Shown: positions 18,203 through 26,834, counted from the first letter of the stretch. The stretch is DNA of 64,000 bases from Faecalibacillus faecis (GCF_003024675.1 NZ_PYLP01000011.1:1-64000), one strand, 5' to 3'. Program-made: numbers and translations. Notes: generated from the sequence alone by a model not told the origin.

Positions 18203-19144
18203 CTATGATTGAAAATACTTTTCTATTTCTTTTACTTCCTTTTCAGGTATTTCTAATAAGTTAATTTCTTCTTTAAATGACATTTGTAATCCTATCATTA
18301 GTTTTTTTATATGCGCTATATTATTTTCTTTACGTTCTATTTGTTTACCTTCATTTCTTGCTTCTAAGGCAATGCTTTCACCTAAATCACACATATCTTT
18401 AACCTCTCTTTCTATTTTCTTTGTATTCAATCCATATTCTTCTATAATTCTTTGCTTTCCCTTATAATCTAATACATTATTTAGAAGGACCATCAATGGT
18501 GTCAATAATTCATCATATACTTCATACTTTTTATTTAAGTCATGTTCTTTGTTTAAGTATATCACAAGAATTACTCCCTTGTCATAAACTTCTTTTTCTT
18601 CTACTGTCGTTCCACAAATAATCCTTTCATTTGTTTCATAGACATTCATATGCCCATCTTTTCTTTTTGGTGCCTTTGGCATGATCCATAATGAATAGAC
18701 CTTCTTCATCTCGTCATAGTGTTGATAATCATATTCGCTTCCCCATTGCCTTGATACTATTCTTGAAACATAAGCATATCCTCTGGTAATAATAGAATAT
18801 CCTGGATAAGGATTATTTTGTATTTCTACATTTAAATAAACCCGTATATTCTTTCCATCTTCTTGTGGTACATCAATATAACATAAAATATCATAATAAA
18901 CCATACCTTCATCTTTGATAAAACCTTCTTTATCTACAAGATGAAAATGAGGATTGACTATTCGATTACCTATATGTACCCCTTCTATCAATCTTCTAAT
19001 TTCCTCAATACTTAAATGCTTTGCTTCATCTACAGCTGCCTTTATGATTCTTGATAATACTTCTTCATTTCCTATAATCGTCTTACATAAATGATCATAC
19101 ATTGTTGTTTGTTTACTCGTTGTTATTTTATTGATTGTTTCCAT
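18203..19144 (-). CDS. Rpn-type PD-(D/E)XK nuclease (putative transposase family)
   Basis: 313 residues. The Rpn/YhgA-like family has a PD-(D/E)XK nuclease core and promotes recombination; some members are now linked to phage defence. The core is visible: YYDILCYIDVPQEDG, then YLNVEIQNN with the E-x-Q variant of the motif, then YAYVSRIVSRQWGSEYDY. The C-terminus carries a variable coiled segment with KQIERKENNIAHIKKLMIG. A strong ribosome binding site (GTAGGAGGA) precedes the ATG. It stands as a single gene between the two car units and looks like an insertion that separates them. Confidence 0.85.
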   Translation of the reverse strand: METINKITTSKQTTMYDHLCKTIIGNEEVLSRIIKAAVDEAKHLSIEEIRRLIEGVHIGNRIVNPHFHLVDKEGFIKDEGMVYYDILCYIDVPQEDGKNIRVYLNVEIQNNPYPGYSIITRGYAYVSRIVSRQWGSEYDYQHYDEMKKVYSLWIMPKAPKRKDGHMNVYETNERIICGTTVEEKEVYDKGVILVIYLNKEHDLNKKYEVYDELLTPLMVLLNNVLDYKGKQRIIEEYGLNTKKIEREVKDMCDLGESIALEARNEGKQIERKENNIAHIKKLMIGLQMSFKEEINLLEIPEKEVKEIEKYFQS

Positions 19145-19205
19145 AAGTAGTCCTCCTACTTATTTATTCGCTCTTTTTTTATTTTTTTCTTCTTTTTTGT
19201 AAAAA

Positions 19206-19244
19206 TAAAAAAATTGTTAGGAAATCTTATGACTTCCTAACAAT
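19206..19244 (-). terminator. Terminator of the second carB
   Basis: ATTGTTAGGAA (19213-19223) and TTCCTAACAAT (19234-19244) form a perfect 11-bp stem followed by seven U on the minus strand. Confidence 0.9.
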
Positions 19245-19252
19245 CATTCATA

Positions 19253-22200
19253 TTAATCTTTAATTGCTTTATGATATTCTTGAAGTGATTTTACTTCATG
19301 TGTTCCATGAATTTCAGCTTCTAAGATACCTTCTACAGCTGCATTTGCAGCAGCAATGTTTGTCATGTATGGAATTTTCATTTTAATAGCTGTTTTTCTA
19401 ATATAACTATCATCATGTGCAGATTCTTTACCATGTGGCGTATTGATCACCATATCAAGTTCACCATTTGTAAGAGCATCTACAATATTTGGACGACCTT
19501 CTTTGATCTTTTTAATTTTGATAGCTGGAATGTTATTGCTATTGATTAATTCAAATGTTTTACCTGTAGCAACAATTTCAAATCCAGCATCATAATATTT
19601 TCTTGCTAGTTCAACAACATCTTTTTTATCACGATCAGATACTGAAATTAACACACGCCCTGATGTTGGTAATTTTGTTTGTGTTGCTTCTTCTGCTTTA
19701 AAGATTGCTGCTCCATAAGAATTAGCTAAACCTAATACTTCTCCTGTCGATCTCATTTCAGGTCCTAGAATTGGATCAACTTCAGGGAACATATTGAATG
19801 GGAAAACAGCTTGTTTTACACCAATATGTGGAATCTTTCTATCTTTTAAATCTTTAACAGGTGATGGTCTACCTGTAAGTTCACGTGTAACAATATCTGT
19901 TGCAAGTTTTACCATGTTGATGTTACATACTTTAGATACTAAAGGTACTGTTCTTGAAGCACGTGGATTTGCTTCTAAAACATAAACTTTATCATCTGCA
20001 ATGGCATATTGCATATTCATTAAACCGCGAACATTCATTTCTTTAGCAATTTTCTTAGTATATTCTTTAATTGTTTGTACATGTCTTACTGGAATATGTT
20101 TTGATGGTAAGATACATGCTGAATCTCCTGAATGAATACCAGCAAGTTCGATATGTTCCATAACAGCAGGCACAAAAACATTTTCTCCATCAGAAATAGC
20201 ATCTGCTTCACATTCCATAGCATCATTTAAGAAACGGTCAATTAAGATAGGACGATCAGGTGTTACCCCAACAGCAGCAGCCATGTATTGTTTTAATGAT
20301 TCATCATCATAAACAACTTCCATTCCTCTACCACCTAATACATAAGATGGTCTTACCATTAATGGATAACCAATTCTTTGAGCAATTTCTAAAGCATCAT
20401 CAACTGTAACTGCCATTCCTGATTCTGGCATTGGAATTTCTAGTTTTTCCATCATTTCATTAAATAAATCACGATCTTCAGCCATATCAATAGTTTCAGG
20501 TGTTGTTCCTAAAATATTAACACCATTTTCTTTTAATTGACTTGCAAGATTTAATGGTGTTTGTCCACCAAATTGAGCAATAACTCCTAATGGTTTTTCT
20601 TTTTCATGAATACTTAAAACATCTTCTAATGTTAATGGTTCAAAATAAAGTTTATCAGATGTATCATAATCTGTTGAAACTGTTTCTGGGTTACAGTTAA
20701 CAATGATTGTTTCAAATCCTAATTTCTTTAAGGCAAGAGAAGCATGAACACAACAATAATCAAATTCAATACCTTGACCAATTCTGTTTGGTCCTCCGCC
20801 TAAGATCATGATTTTCTTATTATTTGAAACTTCATCTTGATCTTTTCCATTATATGTAGAGTAATAATACGAACTATCTTTTGTACTTGATACATGAACT
20901 GGTTCCCAGACTTGATGCATACCCATAGCAAGTCTTTGATTTCTAATTTCTTTTTCTTCAATATCTAATATCTTAGAAATATATTTATCAGCAAATCCAT
21001 CTTTCTTTGCTTGTTTTAAAACGTCATCTGGTAATTGATTTCCTTTATAAGAAGCGATTTTTTTTTCTTCTTCAACGAGTTCTTTCATTTGTTCAATGAA
21101 ATAATGTTTAATTTTTGTAAGTTCAAATAATTCATCAACAGTAGCTCCTTTTCTTAAAGCTTCATACATAATGAATTGTCTTTCACTTGTTGGATTAATT
21201 AATAATTTTAATAATTCATCTTTAGATAAATCATTAAAGTTCTTTGCATACCCTAAACCATAACGCCCTGTTTCTAAAGAACGAATTGCTTTTTGGAAAG
21301 CTTCTTTATAAGTTTTACCAATACTCATAACTTCCCCAACAGCTTTCATTTGTGTACCAAGTTTATCTTCTGCAGCTTTGAATTTTTCAAAAGCCCAACG
21401 AGCAAACTTAATAACAACATAATCCCCATCAGGATAATATTTATCTAACGTTCCATATTTACCACAAGGAATCTCATCTAATGTAAGTCCAGCCGCTAAC
21501 ATTGCTGAAACTAAGGCAATAGGGAAACCTGTCGCTTTAGAAGCTAAAGCAGATGAACGTGATGTTCTTGGATTGATTTCAATAACAACAATACGATCTG
21601 TTACTGGATCATGAGCGAATTGAACATTTGTACCTCCAATAACTCCAATTGATTCAACAATACGATAGGCTTGTTCTTGTAAACGATCTTGTACTTCTTT
21701 AGAAATAGTAAGCATTGGGGCGCTACAGAATGAATCCCCCGTATGTACACCTAATGGATCGATATTTTCAATAAAACAAATTGTAATCATGTTGTTTTTA
21801 GCATCTCTGACAACTTCTAATTCTAATTCTTCCCAACCTAAAATTGATTCTTCAATTAAACATTGGTGTACCAAACTTGCTTGAAGACCACGATTGACAA
21901 CGGTTCTTAATTCTTCTACGTTGTAAACAAGTCCTCCACCGGCACCACCCATTGTATAAGCAGGTCTTACAACAACTGGATATCCTAATTTATCTGCAAT
22001 AGCAAGTGCTTCATCAACTGTATTCGCAATTTCACTTCTTGCCATTTCAATACCGAGTTCATTCATAGCTTTTTTGAATTCTAAGCGGTCTTCTCCGCGT
22101 TCAATGGCGTCAACTTTTACTCCTAATACTTGCACATTGTATTTATCTAAAACACCGGCATTGCTTAATTCTGAACAAAGGTTTAACGCAGATTGTCCAC

Positions 22201-22471
22201 CTAAGTTAGGAAGTAAGGCATCTGGTCTTTCTTTTTCAATGATTTGTGTTAATCTTTCTACATTTAATGGTTCAATGTATGTCACATCCGCTGTTTCTGG
22301 ATCCGTCATAATTGTTGCTGGGTTTGAATTAACTAAAACAATTTTATACCCTAATCCTCTTAACGCTTTACAAGCTTGTGTTCCTGAATAGTCAAATTCA
22401 CAGGCTTGTCCAATAATAATTGGTCCTGACCCAATAACTAATACTGTATTAATATCTTCTCTTTTTGGCAT
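19253..22471 (-). CDS. carB: Carbamoyl-phosphate synthase large subunit (copy 2)
   Basis: 1072 residues, full length and apparently intact. Both ATP-grasp halves are present (VLVIGSGPIIIGQACEFDYS and MILGGGPNRIGQGIEFDYC), as is the C-terminal allosteric domain (ISVSDRDKKDVVELARKYYD onward). It starts at 22471 after AAAGGGGG; the longer frame from 22504 begins inside the leader terminator. It is a stand-alone transcription unit with its own promoter, leader peptide and attenuator, and lacks an adjacent carA. The two large subunits may serve pyrimidine and arginine synthesis separately while sharing one CarA, but this is inference. Confidence 0.96.
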   Translation of the reverse strand: MPKREDINTVLVIGSGPIIIGQACEFDYSGTQACKALRGLGYKIVLVNSNPATIMTDPETADVTYIEPLNVERLTQIIEKERPDALLPNLGGQSALNLCSELSNAGVLDKYNVQVLGVKVDAIERGEDRLEFKKAMNELGIEMARSEIANTVDEALAIADKLGYPVVVRPAYTMGGAGGGLVYNVEELRTVVNRGLQASLVHQCLIEESILGWEELELEVVRDAKNNMITICFIENIDPLGVHTGDSFCSAPMLTISKEVQDRLQEQAYRIVESIGVIGGTNVQFAHDPVTDRIVVIEINPRTSRSSALASKATGFPIALVSAMLAAGLTLDEIPCGKYGTLDKYYPDGDYVVIKFARWAFEKFKAAEDKLGTQMKAVGEVMSIGKTYKEAFQKAIRSLETGRYGLGYAKNFNDLSKDELLKLLINPTSERQFIMYEALRKGATVDELFELTKIKHYFIEQMKELVEEEKKIASYKGNQLPDDVLKQAKKDGFADKYISKILDIEEKEIRNQRLAMGMHQVWEPVHVSSTKDSSYYYSTYNGKDQDEVSNNKKIMILGGGPNRIGQGIEFDYCCVHASLALKKLGFETIIVNCNPETVSTDYDTSDKLYFEPLTLEDVLSIHEKEKPLGVIAQFGGQTPLNLASQLKENGVNILGTTPETIDMAEDRDLFNEMMEKLEIPMPESGMAVTVDDALEIAQRIGYPLMVRPSYVLGGRGMEVVYDDESLKQYMAAAVGVTPDRPILIDRFLNDAMECEADAISDGENVFVPAVMEHIELAGIHSGDSACILPSKHIPVRHVQTIKEYTKKIAKEMNVRGLMNMQYAIADDKVYVLEANPRASRTVPLVSKVCNINMVKLATDIVTRELTGRPSPVKDLKDRKIPHIGVKQAVFPFNMFPEVDPILGPEMRSTGEVLGLANSYGAAIFKAEEATQTKLPTSGRVLISVSDRDKKDVVELARKYYDAGFEIVATGKTFELINSNNIPAIKIKKIKEGRPNIVDALTNGELDMVINTPHGKESAHDDSYIRKTAIKMKIPYMTNIAAANAAVEGILEAEIHGTHEVKSLQEYHKAIKD

Positions 22472-22493
22472 CTTGAATCCCCCTTTTGATTGT

Positions 22494-22524
22494 AAAAAAA
22501 ACATATCTTAGAAAAGATATGTTT
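22494..22524 (-). terminator. Attenuator terminator in the second carB leader
   Basis: On the minus strand AAACATATCTT and AAGATATGTTT (22499-22524) form an 11-bp stem with a 4-nt loop, then a U-run. It lies 4 nt after the leader stop codon and before the carB ribosome binding site. The hairpin sequence resembles the carA attenuator (ACATATC/GATATGT in both). Confidence 0.88.
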
Positions 22525-22528
22525 CAAA

Positions 22529-22594
22529 TTAAAAAATAAAAAGCGAAAAAGAGGCCTTGTTGTTGTATTGAATTGTCATAAGTAAATCTTTCAT
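22529..22594 (-). CDS. Leader peptide of the second carB
   Basis: A 21-codon frame with a perfect AGGAGG five bases before its ATG, which is stronger evidence for translation than for most leaders. Its last eight codons are almost pure U (TCT TTT TCG CTT TTT ATT TTT, then TAA), and the terminator follows at 4 nt. There are no arginine codons. An upstream AGCGAAAGAG (22622-22631) can pair with CTCTTTTTCGCT in the U-rich part, giving a possible pause or alternative structure. A TATAAT at 22644-22649 (minus strand) is the likely -10. This is the layout of pyrBI-type, UTP-sensing attenuation. Confidence 0.72.
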   Translation of the reverse strand: MKDLLMTIQYNNKASFSLFIF

Positions 22595-22791
22595 AATGAC
22601 CTCCTGTTTATTTTAAATAAACTCTTTCGCTCTATCTATAAAAAGATTATATAAGATAATGAGTTGAAATTAAACAAAATGAAAGAGACTTATTATACTA
22701 ACTTTTTATTCCCACGAAAAATAATAGTCATGTAATATTTCACTTTAGCGAATGTAAAATATCTAGTACAATTATTTAAAGGAGGTTTTCT
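22595..22791. other. Divergent promoter region between second carB leader and lipoprotein gene
   Basis: On the minus strand it holds the -10 TATAAT (22644-22649) and a GTTTATT/AATAAAC hairpin just before the leader-peptide binding site. On the plus strand a TACAAT element near 22770 and AAAGGAGG serve the lipoprotein gene. Nothing else is seen. Confidence 0.55.
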
Positions 22792-23250
22792 ATGAAAACA
22801 AAAATACTATTTATATGTTGTTTTATTCTTTTACTATGTGGTTGTTCAAAGAAAAAAGAAGTTGAAGAAGAATTACTGACAGATAATGATTTTGGTTTTT
22901 CCATTCTTTTAGATGATGGTTTAGCTCTTGATAAAGGACTTCAAATTAAAAGTATTAATGATTATATTGGTGATGAATATGAAGAAACTAAAAAAAATAA
23001 TAATACAATCTATTCTAATAAAAACATTCAAATTATCTTAGATAAAAATAATAAAATAAAAAAAGTAGTTCTATTTACAGACTACTATCAAGTTCTAGGA
23101 AATATTCGTGTAGGAGATAATAAAGATATTTTAGATTATCCAAATAATAAAGTTACTCCTACTAAATATATTGCCTCCAGTGAAAAGAAAACGGTAAAAA
23201 TGACTTATCTTCTTTCTAATAATAAAATTACAAAAATCATGTTATCTTAA
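22792..23250 (+). CDS. Small lipoprotein, function unknown
   Basis: 152 residues with a lipoprotein signal peptide: MKTK, a hydrophobic core and the lipobox LLCGC at about 15-19. It is thus anchored on the outer face of the membrane. The mature part is Lys/Asn/Asp-rich with beta-strand patterns (IYSNKNIQIILDKNNKIKKV) and an SIND/IGDEYEE segment. I recognise no family. It is a single gene with its own ribosome binding site and terminator. Confidence 0.8.
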   Translation: MKTKILFICCFILLLCGCSKKKEVEEELLTDNDFGFSILLDDGLALDKGLQIKSINDYIGDEYEETKKNNNTIYSNKNIQIILDKNNKIKKVVLFTDYYQVLGNIRVGDNKDILDYPNNKVTPTKYIASSEKKTVKMTYLLSNNKITKIMLS

Positions 23251-23252
23251 TG

Positions 23253-23283
23253 AAAAAGCCAATTCCGAAGAATTGACTTTTTT
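23253..23283. terminator. Bidirectional terminator between lipoprotein and NfnB-like genes
   Basis: CAATTC (23260-23265) and GAATTG (23270-23275) with a CGAA loop are flanked by A5 and T6. It serves both converging genes. Confidence 0.88.
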
Positions 23284-23285
23284 AA

Positions 23286-24674
23286 TTATTTATTTTGTAA
23301 ATATTCATCCATTGCTTTAGCCGCTTTTTTACCAGCACCCATAGCTAAGATAACTGTTGCTGCACCAGTAACAACATCTCCACCAGCATAAACACCATCT
23401 TTAGATGTTTTCATTGAATCTTCATCAACGATAATTCCACCCCAAGATTGGCAATCTAAACCAGGAGTTGTATGTCTGATTAGTGGGTTTGGACTTTGTC
23501 CAATAGCAACGATAACTGTTCCTGTTTCAATTGTGAAGTTAGATCCTTCTTTAGCGATTGGTCTTCTTCTTCCAGATGCATCAGGTTCACCTAATTCCAT
23601 TTCAACACATTCCATAGACTTAACCCATCCATCTTCACCTTCAATTTTAACTGGGTTTGTTAATAGTTTGAAGATAATTCCTTCTTCTTTAGCGTGATGT
23701 ACTTCTTCAGCACGGGCAGGAACTTCTTCAGGTCCACGACGATAAACGATATATACGTTTTTAGCACCTAAACGTTTTGCAGTTCTTGCAGCATCCATGG
23801 CAACGTTACCAGCACCGATAACACAAACAGTATCTGTTACTTTAACTGGTGTTGGATGATCAGGGAATTGATATCCTTTCATTAAGTTAACACGAGTTAA
23901 GAATTCATTAGCAGCGTAAACACCGTTTAAGTTTTCACCAGAAATTCCTTGGAAACGTGGTAAACCAGCACCACTACCTACAAAGATTCCTTGATATCCT
24001 TGTTCTTGTAATTCATCAATTGTAATTGAACGCCCTACAACAACGTTTGTTTGGAAATCAACACCTAAAGCAGCAACACCGTCTACTTCACTTTGTACTA
24101 ATTTTTTAGGTAATCTGAATTCTGGAATACCATAAGATAATACCCCACCTGTTTTATGTAATGCTTCAAAAACAGTCACATCATAACCTTTTTTAGCTAA
24201 TTCTCCAGCACATGTAATACCAGCAGGTCCTGATCCAATAACAGCAACTTTTTTACCATTTTTTTCAATTTTTAATTCTGTAGGTTTTCCATGTTCTCTA
24301 TGATAATCAGCAACAAATCTTTCTAATCGTCCGATTCCTACTGATTCAGTTTTAATTCCTCTAACACATTTACCTTCACATTGATTTTCTTGAGGACAAA
24401 CACGTCCACAAATTGCAGGTAATGCATTTTCTCTTGTAATTGTTTGATAAGCTTCTTCAAATTCACCTTCTGCAACATGATGAATGAATTCAGGAATTGG
24501 TACTCCTACTGGACACCCATCCATACAGAATGGTTTTTTACAATTTAAGCAACGAGTTGCTTCTTCCATAGCTTGTTCTTTTGTATATCCTAAAGAAACT
24601 TCTTCAAAGTTTTTATTTCTTACATTAGGATCTTGTTCAGGCATTTTAACCTTATTTGGTGACATATTAGGCAT
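23286..24674 (-). CDS. nfnB: NfnB/GltD-like NADPH-binding flavoprotein
   Basis: 462 residues. The N-terminal Fe-S domain has CLNCKKPFCMDGCP and CGRVCPQENQCEGKC. The FAD site is VIGSGPAGITCAGEL and the NADP site VIGAGNVAMDAARTAKR with VYRR. It is similar to the glutamate synthase small subunit, but no large subunit is nearby and it is paired with a ferredoxin-NADP reductase-like gene. That pairing is typical of NfnAB, the electron-bifurcating NADH-dependent reduced ferredoxin:NADP+ oxidoreductase. Its ATG overlaps the partner's stop by one base. Confidence 0.88.
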   Translation of the reverse strand: MPNMSPNKVKMPEQDPNVRNKNFEEVSLGYTKEQAMEEATRCLNCKKPFCMDGCPVGVPIPEFIHHVAEGEFEEAYQTITRENALPAICGRVCPQENQCEGKCVRGIKTESVGIGRLERFVADYHREHGKPTELKIEKNGKKVAVIGSGPAGITCAGELAKKGYDVTVFEALHKTGGVLSYGIPEFRLPKKLVQSEVDGVAALGVDFQTNVVVGRSITIDELQEQGYQGIFVGSGAGLPRFQGISGENLNGVYAANEFLTRVNLMKGYQFPDHPTPVKVTDTVCVIGAGNVAMDAARTAKRLGAKNVYIVYRRGPEEVPARAEEVHHAKEEGIIFKLLTNPVKIEGEDGWVKSMECVEMELGEPDASGRRRPIAKEGSNFTIETGTVIVAIGQSPNPLIRHTTPGLDCQSWGGIIVDEDSMKTSKDGVYAGGDVVTGAATVILAMGAGKKAAKAMDEYLQNK

Positions 24675-25522
24675 TATTTTGCACCTCCCATTAAATTACA
24701 AATACGATCTGCATTCACATCTACTTGATGTTCTTCTTCTTTGAACATTCTTTGACGAGCCATTAGTTCATCGAAGTCTACTGATAAGCCATCAAAGTCT
24801 GGTCCATCAACACAGGCGAATTTAATTTTACCATCAACAGTAACACGGCAGCAACCACACATACCTGTACCATCAATCATAATAGGGTTTAATGAAACCA
24901 TTGTTTTTAAATTATGAGGTTTTGTTACCCCAACAACAGCTTTCATCATAGGTACTGGTCCAATAGCGATAACTTCATCAATTGGATTGCCCCTATCAAT
25001 TAATTCTTGTAATTTAACAGTTCCAAATCCTTTTTCTCCTAAAGATCCATCATCTGTCATCACATATACATTTTTACAGAAAGCTTTAAACTTATCTGCC
25101 CATAATACATATTGTGCTTCACGTCCACCAATAATAACATCCACATCTACACCCATTTCAGCTAATTTTTTAAGTTGTGGATAAAGTGGTGCACTACCAA
25201 CCCCACCGGCAATACCAACAACATGATTTGATTTATGTAATTCAGTTGGTACACCTAAAGGTCCTACGAAATCAGTGATTTCATCACCTTCGTTTAATTT
25301 AGCTAATTGACGAGTTGAAAAACCTACAATTTGGTAAATAATTGTAATTGTTTCAGCTTCACGATCATAATCAGCGATTGTTAAAGGAATTCTTTCTCCA
25401 TCTTCACCAACTCTTAAAATAATGAATTGACCTGGTTCACATTTTCTTGCAACCATAGGAGCATGAACTTCCATTAACTCAACAACATCATTTAGTCTTT
25501 CTTTTTTGACTATTTTGTACAT
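24674..25522 (-). CDS. nfnA: NfnA-like FAD/NAD-binding subunit with [2Fe-2S] centre
   Basis: 282 residues, related to dihydroorotate dehydrogenase PyrK and sulfide dehydrogenase subunits. An FAD domain (RIPLTIADYD) comes first, then the NAD-binding VVGIAGGVGSAPLYPQLKKL. The C-terminal cluster motif CGCCRVTVDGKIKFACVDGP carries the cysteines, with an Asp just before it (MIDGTGM) as the unusual ligand known from NfnA. With the downstream NfnB-like protein it should move electrons between NADH, NADPH and ferredoxin in the cytoplasm. The nearby car genes leave PyrK as an alternative name, but pyrD is absent. Confidence 0.85.
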   Translation of the reverse strand: MYKIVKKERLNDVVELMEVHAPMVARKCEPGQFIILRVGEDGERIPLTIADYDREAETITIIYQIVGFSTRQLAKLNEGDEITDFVGPLGVPTELHKSNHVVGIAGGVGSAPLYPQLKKLAEMGVDVDVIIGGREAQYVLWADKFKAFCKNVYVMTDDGSLGEKGFGTVKLQELIDRGNPIDEVIAIGPVPMMKAVVGVTKPHNLKTMVSLNPIMIDGTGMCGCCRVTVDGKIKFACVDGPDFDGLSVDFDELMARQRMFKEEEHQVDVNADRICNLMGGAK

Positions 25523-25674
25523 TTCTGGTTTCCCCCAATTCTTTTAGACTACCCCTATTATACGCTTATGTGAATAAAAAAACAATGTAACTTCTATAGA
25601 TTACTCTATTTAATATCAATAATTTTCTTATAGGTCAAAATGATCTTTTTATTTTATTTCCTAGGCAATATTTG

Positions 25675-25709
25675 ACAAAAAAAGAAAAGCAAGCGAACTT
25701 ACTTTTCTT
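25675..25709 (-). terminator. Terminator with UUCG loop
   Basis: On the minus strand AAGAAAAG-T-AAG, a UUCG tetraloop and CTT-G-CTTTTCTT (25682-25709) are followed by a U-run. It probably ends transcription from the zinc-ribbon gene at 25887 or from the element between. Confidence 0.85.
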
Positions 25710-25711
25710 AA

Positions 25712-25840
25712 CGTCATTCTTAAATAGAGTTGTCAAAAAAATATTTAAGAGAGAATGACGAATGTATAATCTCTTTTGATTACATTTTCATTTTAAACAA
25801 GTTATGTGAATTGAAAATGAAATTTCTCGTTTTTGACAAC
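25712..25840. repeat. Intergenic element with nested inverted repeats
   Basis: The gene-free stretch 25523-25886 contains, besides the terminator, two interlaced inverted repeats. CGTCATTCTTAAATA (25712-25726) pairs with TATTTAA-GAGA-GAATGACG (25742-25760). GTTGTCAAAAA (25729-25739) pairs with TTTTTGACAAC (25830-25840). Between them lie TTTCATTTT/AAAATGAAA and TGTATAATC/GATTACA pairs. It may be a small non-autonomous mobile element or a structured RNA. No coding frame with a ribosome binding site is seen. The remaining flanks are plain A/T-rich DNA. Confidence 0.5.
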
Positions 25841-25886
25841 TATTTTCAGAATTTTTTTGTTTTATTAATTCTCATGCAAATTATTT

Positions 25887-26672
25887 TCATCGGTGTGCTT
25901 GAATAAACGAAATGTTCTTTAATTCAACTTCATTAAAATATTCCGACATATGTTCATTCATTGAATCAGAAGTTAGATTTTCATCGCCACTATACCATTT
26001 TTTAGCTTCAAAATAATTTTTCACTTCTTCTGTTTTGAAAGTACAATGATGTCTTGCATAAATTTCATTAATACCCATTTGTAATTGTTGTTGATCTTTT
26101 CCTTGTAAATCTTCTTCTGTAAGTAATTCTGTATCACTATGAGGAAAAACAAAATCTTCTTCATCAATCGTTTCTTCTTTTTTATTTACTGTGACTTTCA
26201 CTGTTTCTTTTTTTCCAGATTCACTGATACAAAAAATCTTTGTTTTACCTGCAGCAAGTGCAGTAATCGTTCCTTCTTGATTTATTTTACAAATAGAAGC
26301 ATCTTGAACAGTATATGTACATTTAAGATTAGCTTTAATCGTTGTGCTTTCTCCTATTTCTAAAGTTACTTTATCCTTATCTATGTGGAGTGCCTTTTCC
26401 ACTTGTTGACTAACAATATTGTCACTTGAATAACTTGGTTCATTCATGTTTAAAAAAAGATAGATGCCTACCATAACGGCTATTACGATAAGTAAAAAGA
26501 AAATGATTGCAACGTATTTCCTTTTTTTACTTTTTTCTTTCTTTATTTCTTCTTTTTGTTTAACTCTTGAAAGAATTGTTTTTTCTACTTTTTGTTGAGG
26601 TATAGGTTCCCCACAAATATGGCAAAAGGAAGAACCTTTAACAATACGATTATGGCATTTTGGACATAACAT
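25887..26672 (-). CDS. Zinc-ribbon membrane protein with Big2 and YARHG domains
   Basis: 261 residues. The N-terminal zinc ribbon is CPKC and CHIC (residues 3-20). A Lys/Arg-rich linker and one membrane helix (about 49-70, VAIIFFLLIVIAVMVGIYLF) follow. Then comes a bacterial Ig-like Big2 domain (about 95-165, LEIGESTTIKANL ... GTITALAAGKTKI), and a C-terminal YARHG domain with INEIYARHHCTF and YFEAKKWYSG. The ribbon is cytoplasmic and the rest outside. YARHG is thought to act extracellularly, possibly on cell wall or as a peptidase-associated module. The true role is unknown. AGGGAGGG precedes the ATG. Confidence 0.85.
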   Translation of the reverse strand: MLCPKCHNRIVKGSSFCHICGEPIPQQKVEKTILSRVKQKEEIKKEKSKKRKYVAIIFFLLIVIAVMVGIYLFLNMNEPSYSSDNIVSQQVEKALHIDKDKVTLEIGESTTIKANLKCTYTVQDASICKINQEGTITALAAGKTKIFCISESGKKETVKVTVNKKEETIDEEDFVFPHSDTELLTEEDLQGKDQQQLQMGINEIYARHHCTFKTEEVKNYFEAKKWYSGDENLTSDSMNEHMSEYFNEVELKNISFIQAHR

Positions 26673-26724
26673 ACAAATCCCTCCTATCTATCTTTATTAT
26701 AGAATAGTTTTAAAAGAAATCCTA

Positions 26725-26753
26725 TTGATTTGTATATTCCTTTTATGTATAAT
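26725..26753 (+). promoter_or_regulatory. queT promoter
   Basis: TTGATT (26725-26730), a 17-bp spacer and TATAAT (26748-26753). Transcription would begin near 26760, exactly at the start of the riboswitch. Confidence 0.82.
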
Positions 26754-26760
26754 GACATCG

Positions 26761-26834
26761 ACTGGTTCGAGAGCCAAACCCAGTATAAAAAACTAAGGAT
26801 AGGTAATGAAGATGGCTCTGTCATCTTTTTTTAT
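26761..26834 (+). promoter_or_regulatory. preQ1-I riboswitch with terminator
   Basis: The aptamer is at 26761-26799. P1 is ACTGG (26761-26765) with CCAGT (26789-26793), and the A-rich tail ATAAAAAACTAAGG forms the pseudoknot; the tail is nearly identical to the Bacillus queC preQ1-I aptamer. The expression platform follows. AAGATG (26809-26814) and CATCTT (26822-26827) with a T-run form a terminator. AGAGCC in the aptamer loop (26770-26775) can pair with GGCTCT (26814-26819) as antiterminator. PreQ1 binding should free the terminator and lower queT expression. Confidence 0.92.

Noticed and set aside
23286-24674. Glutamate synthase small subunit (gltD)
   Set aside because: No large subunit is nearby and the gene is coupled to an NfnA/PyrK-like gene. 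NfnB is the better reading, although GltD-like activity is not excluded.
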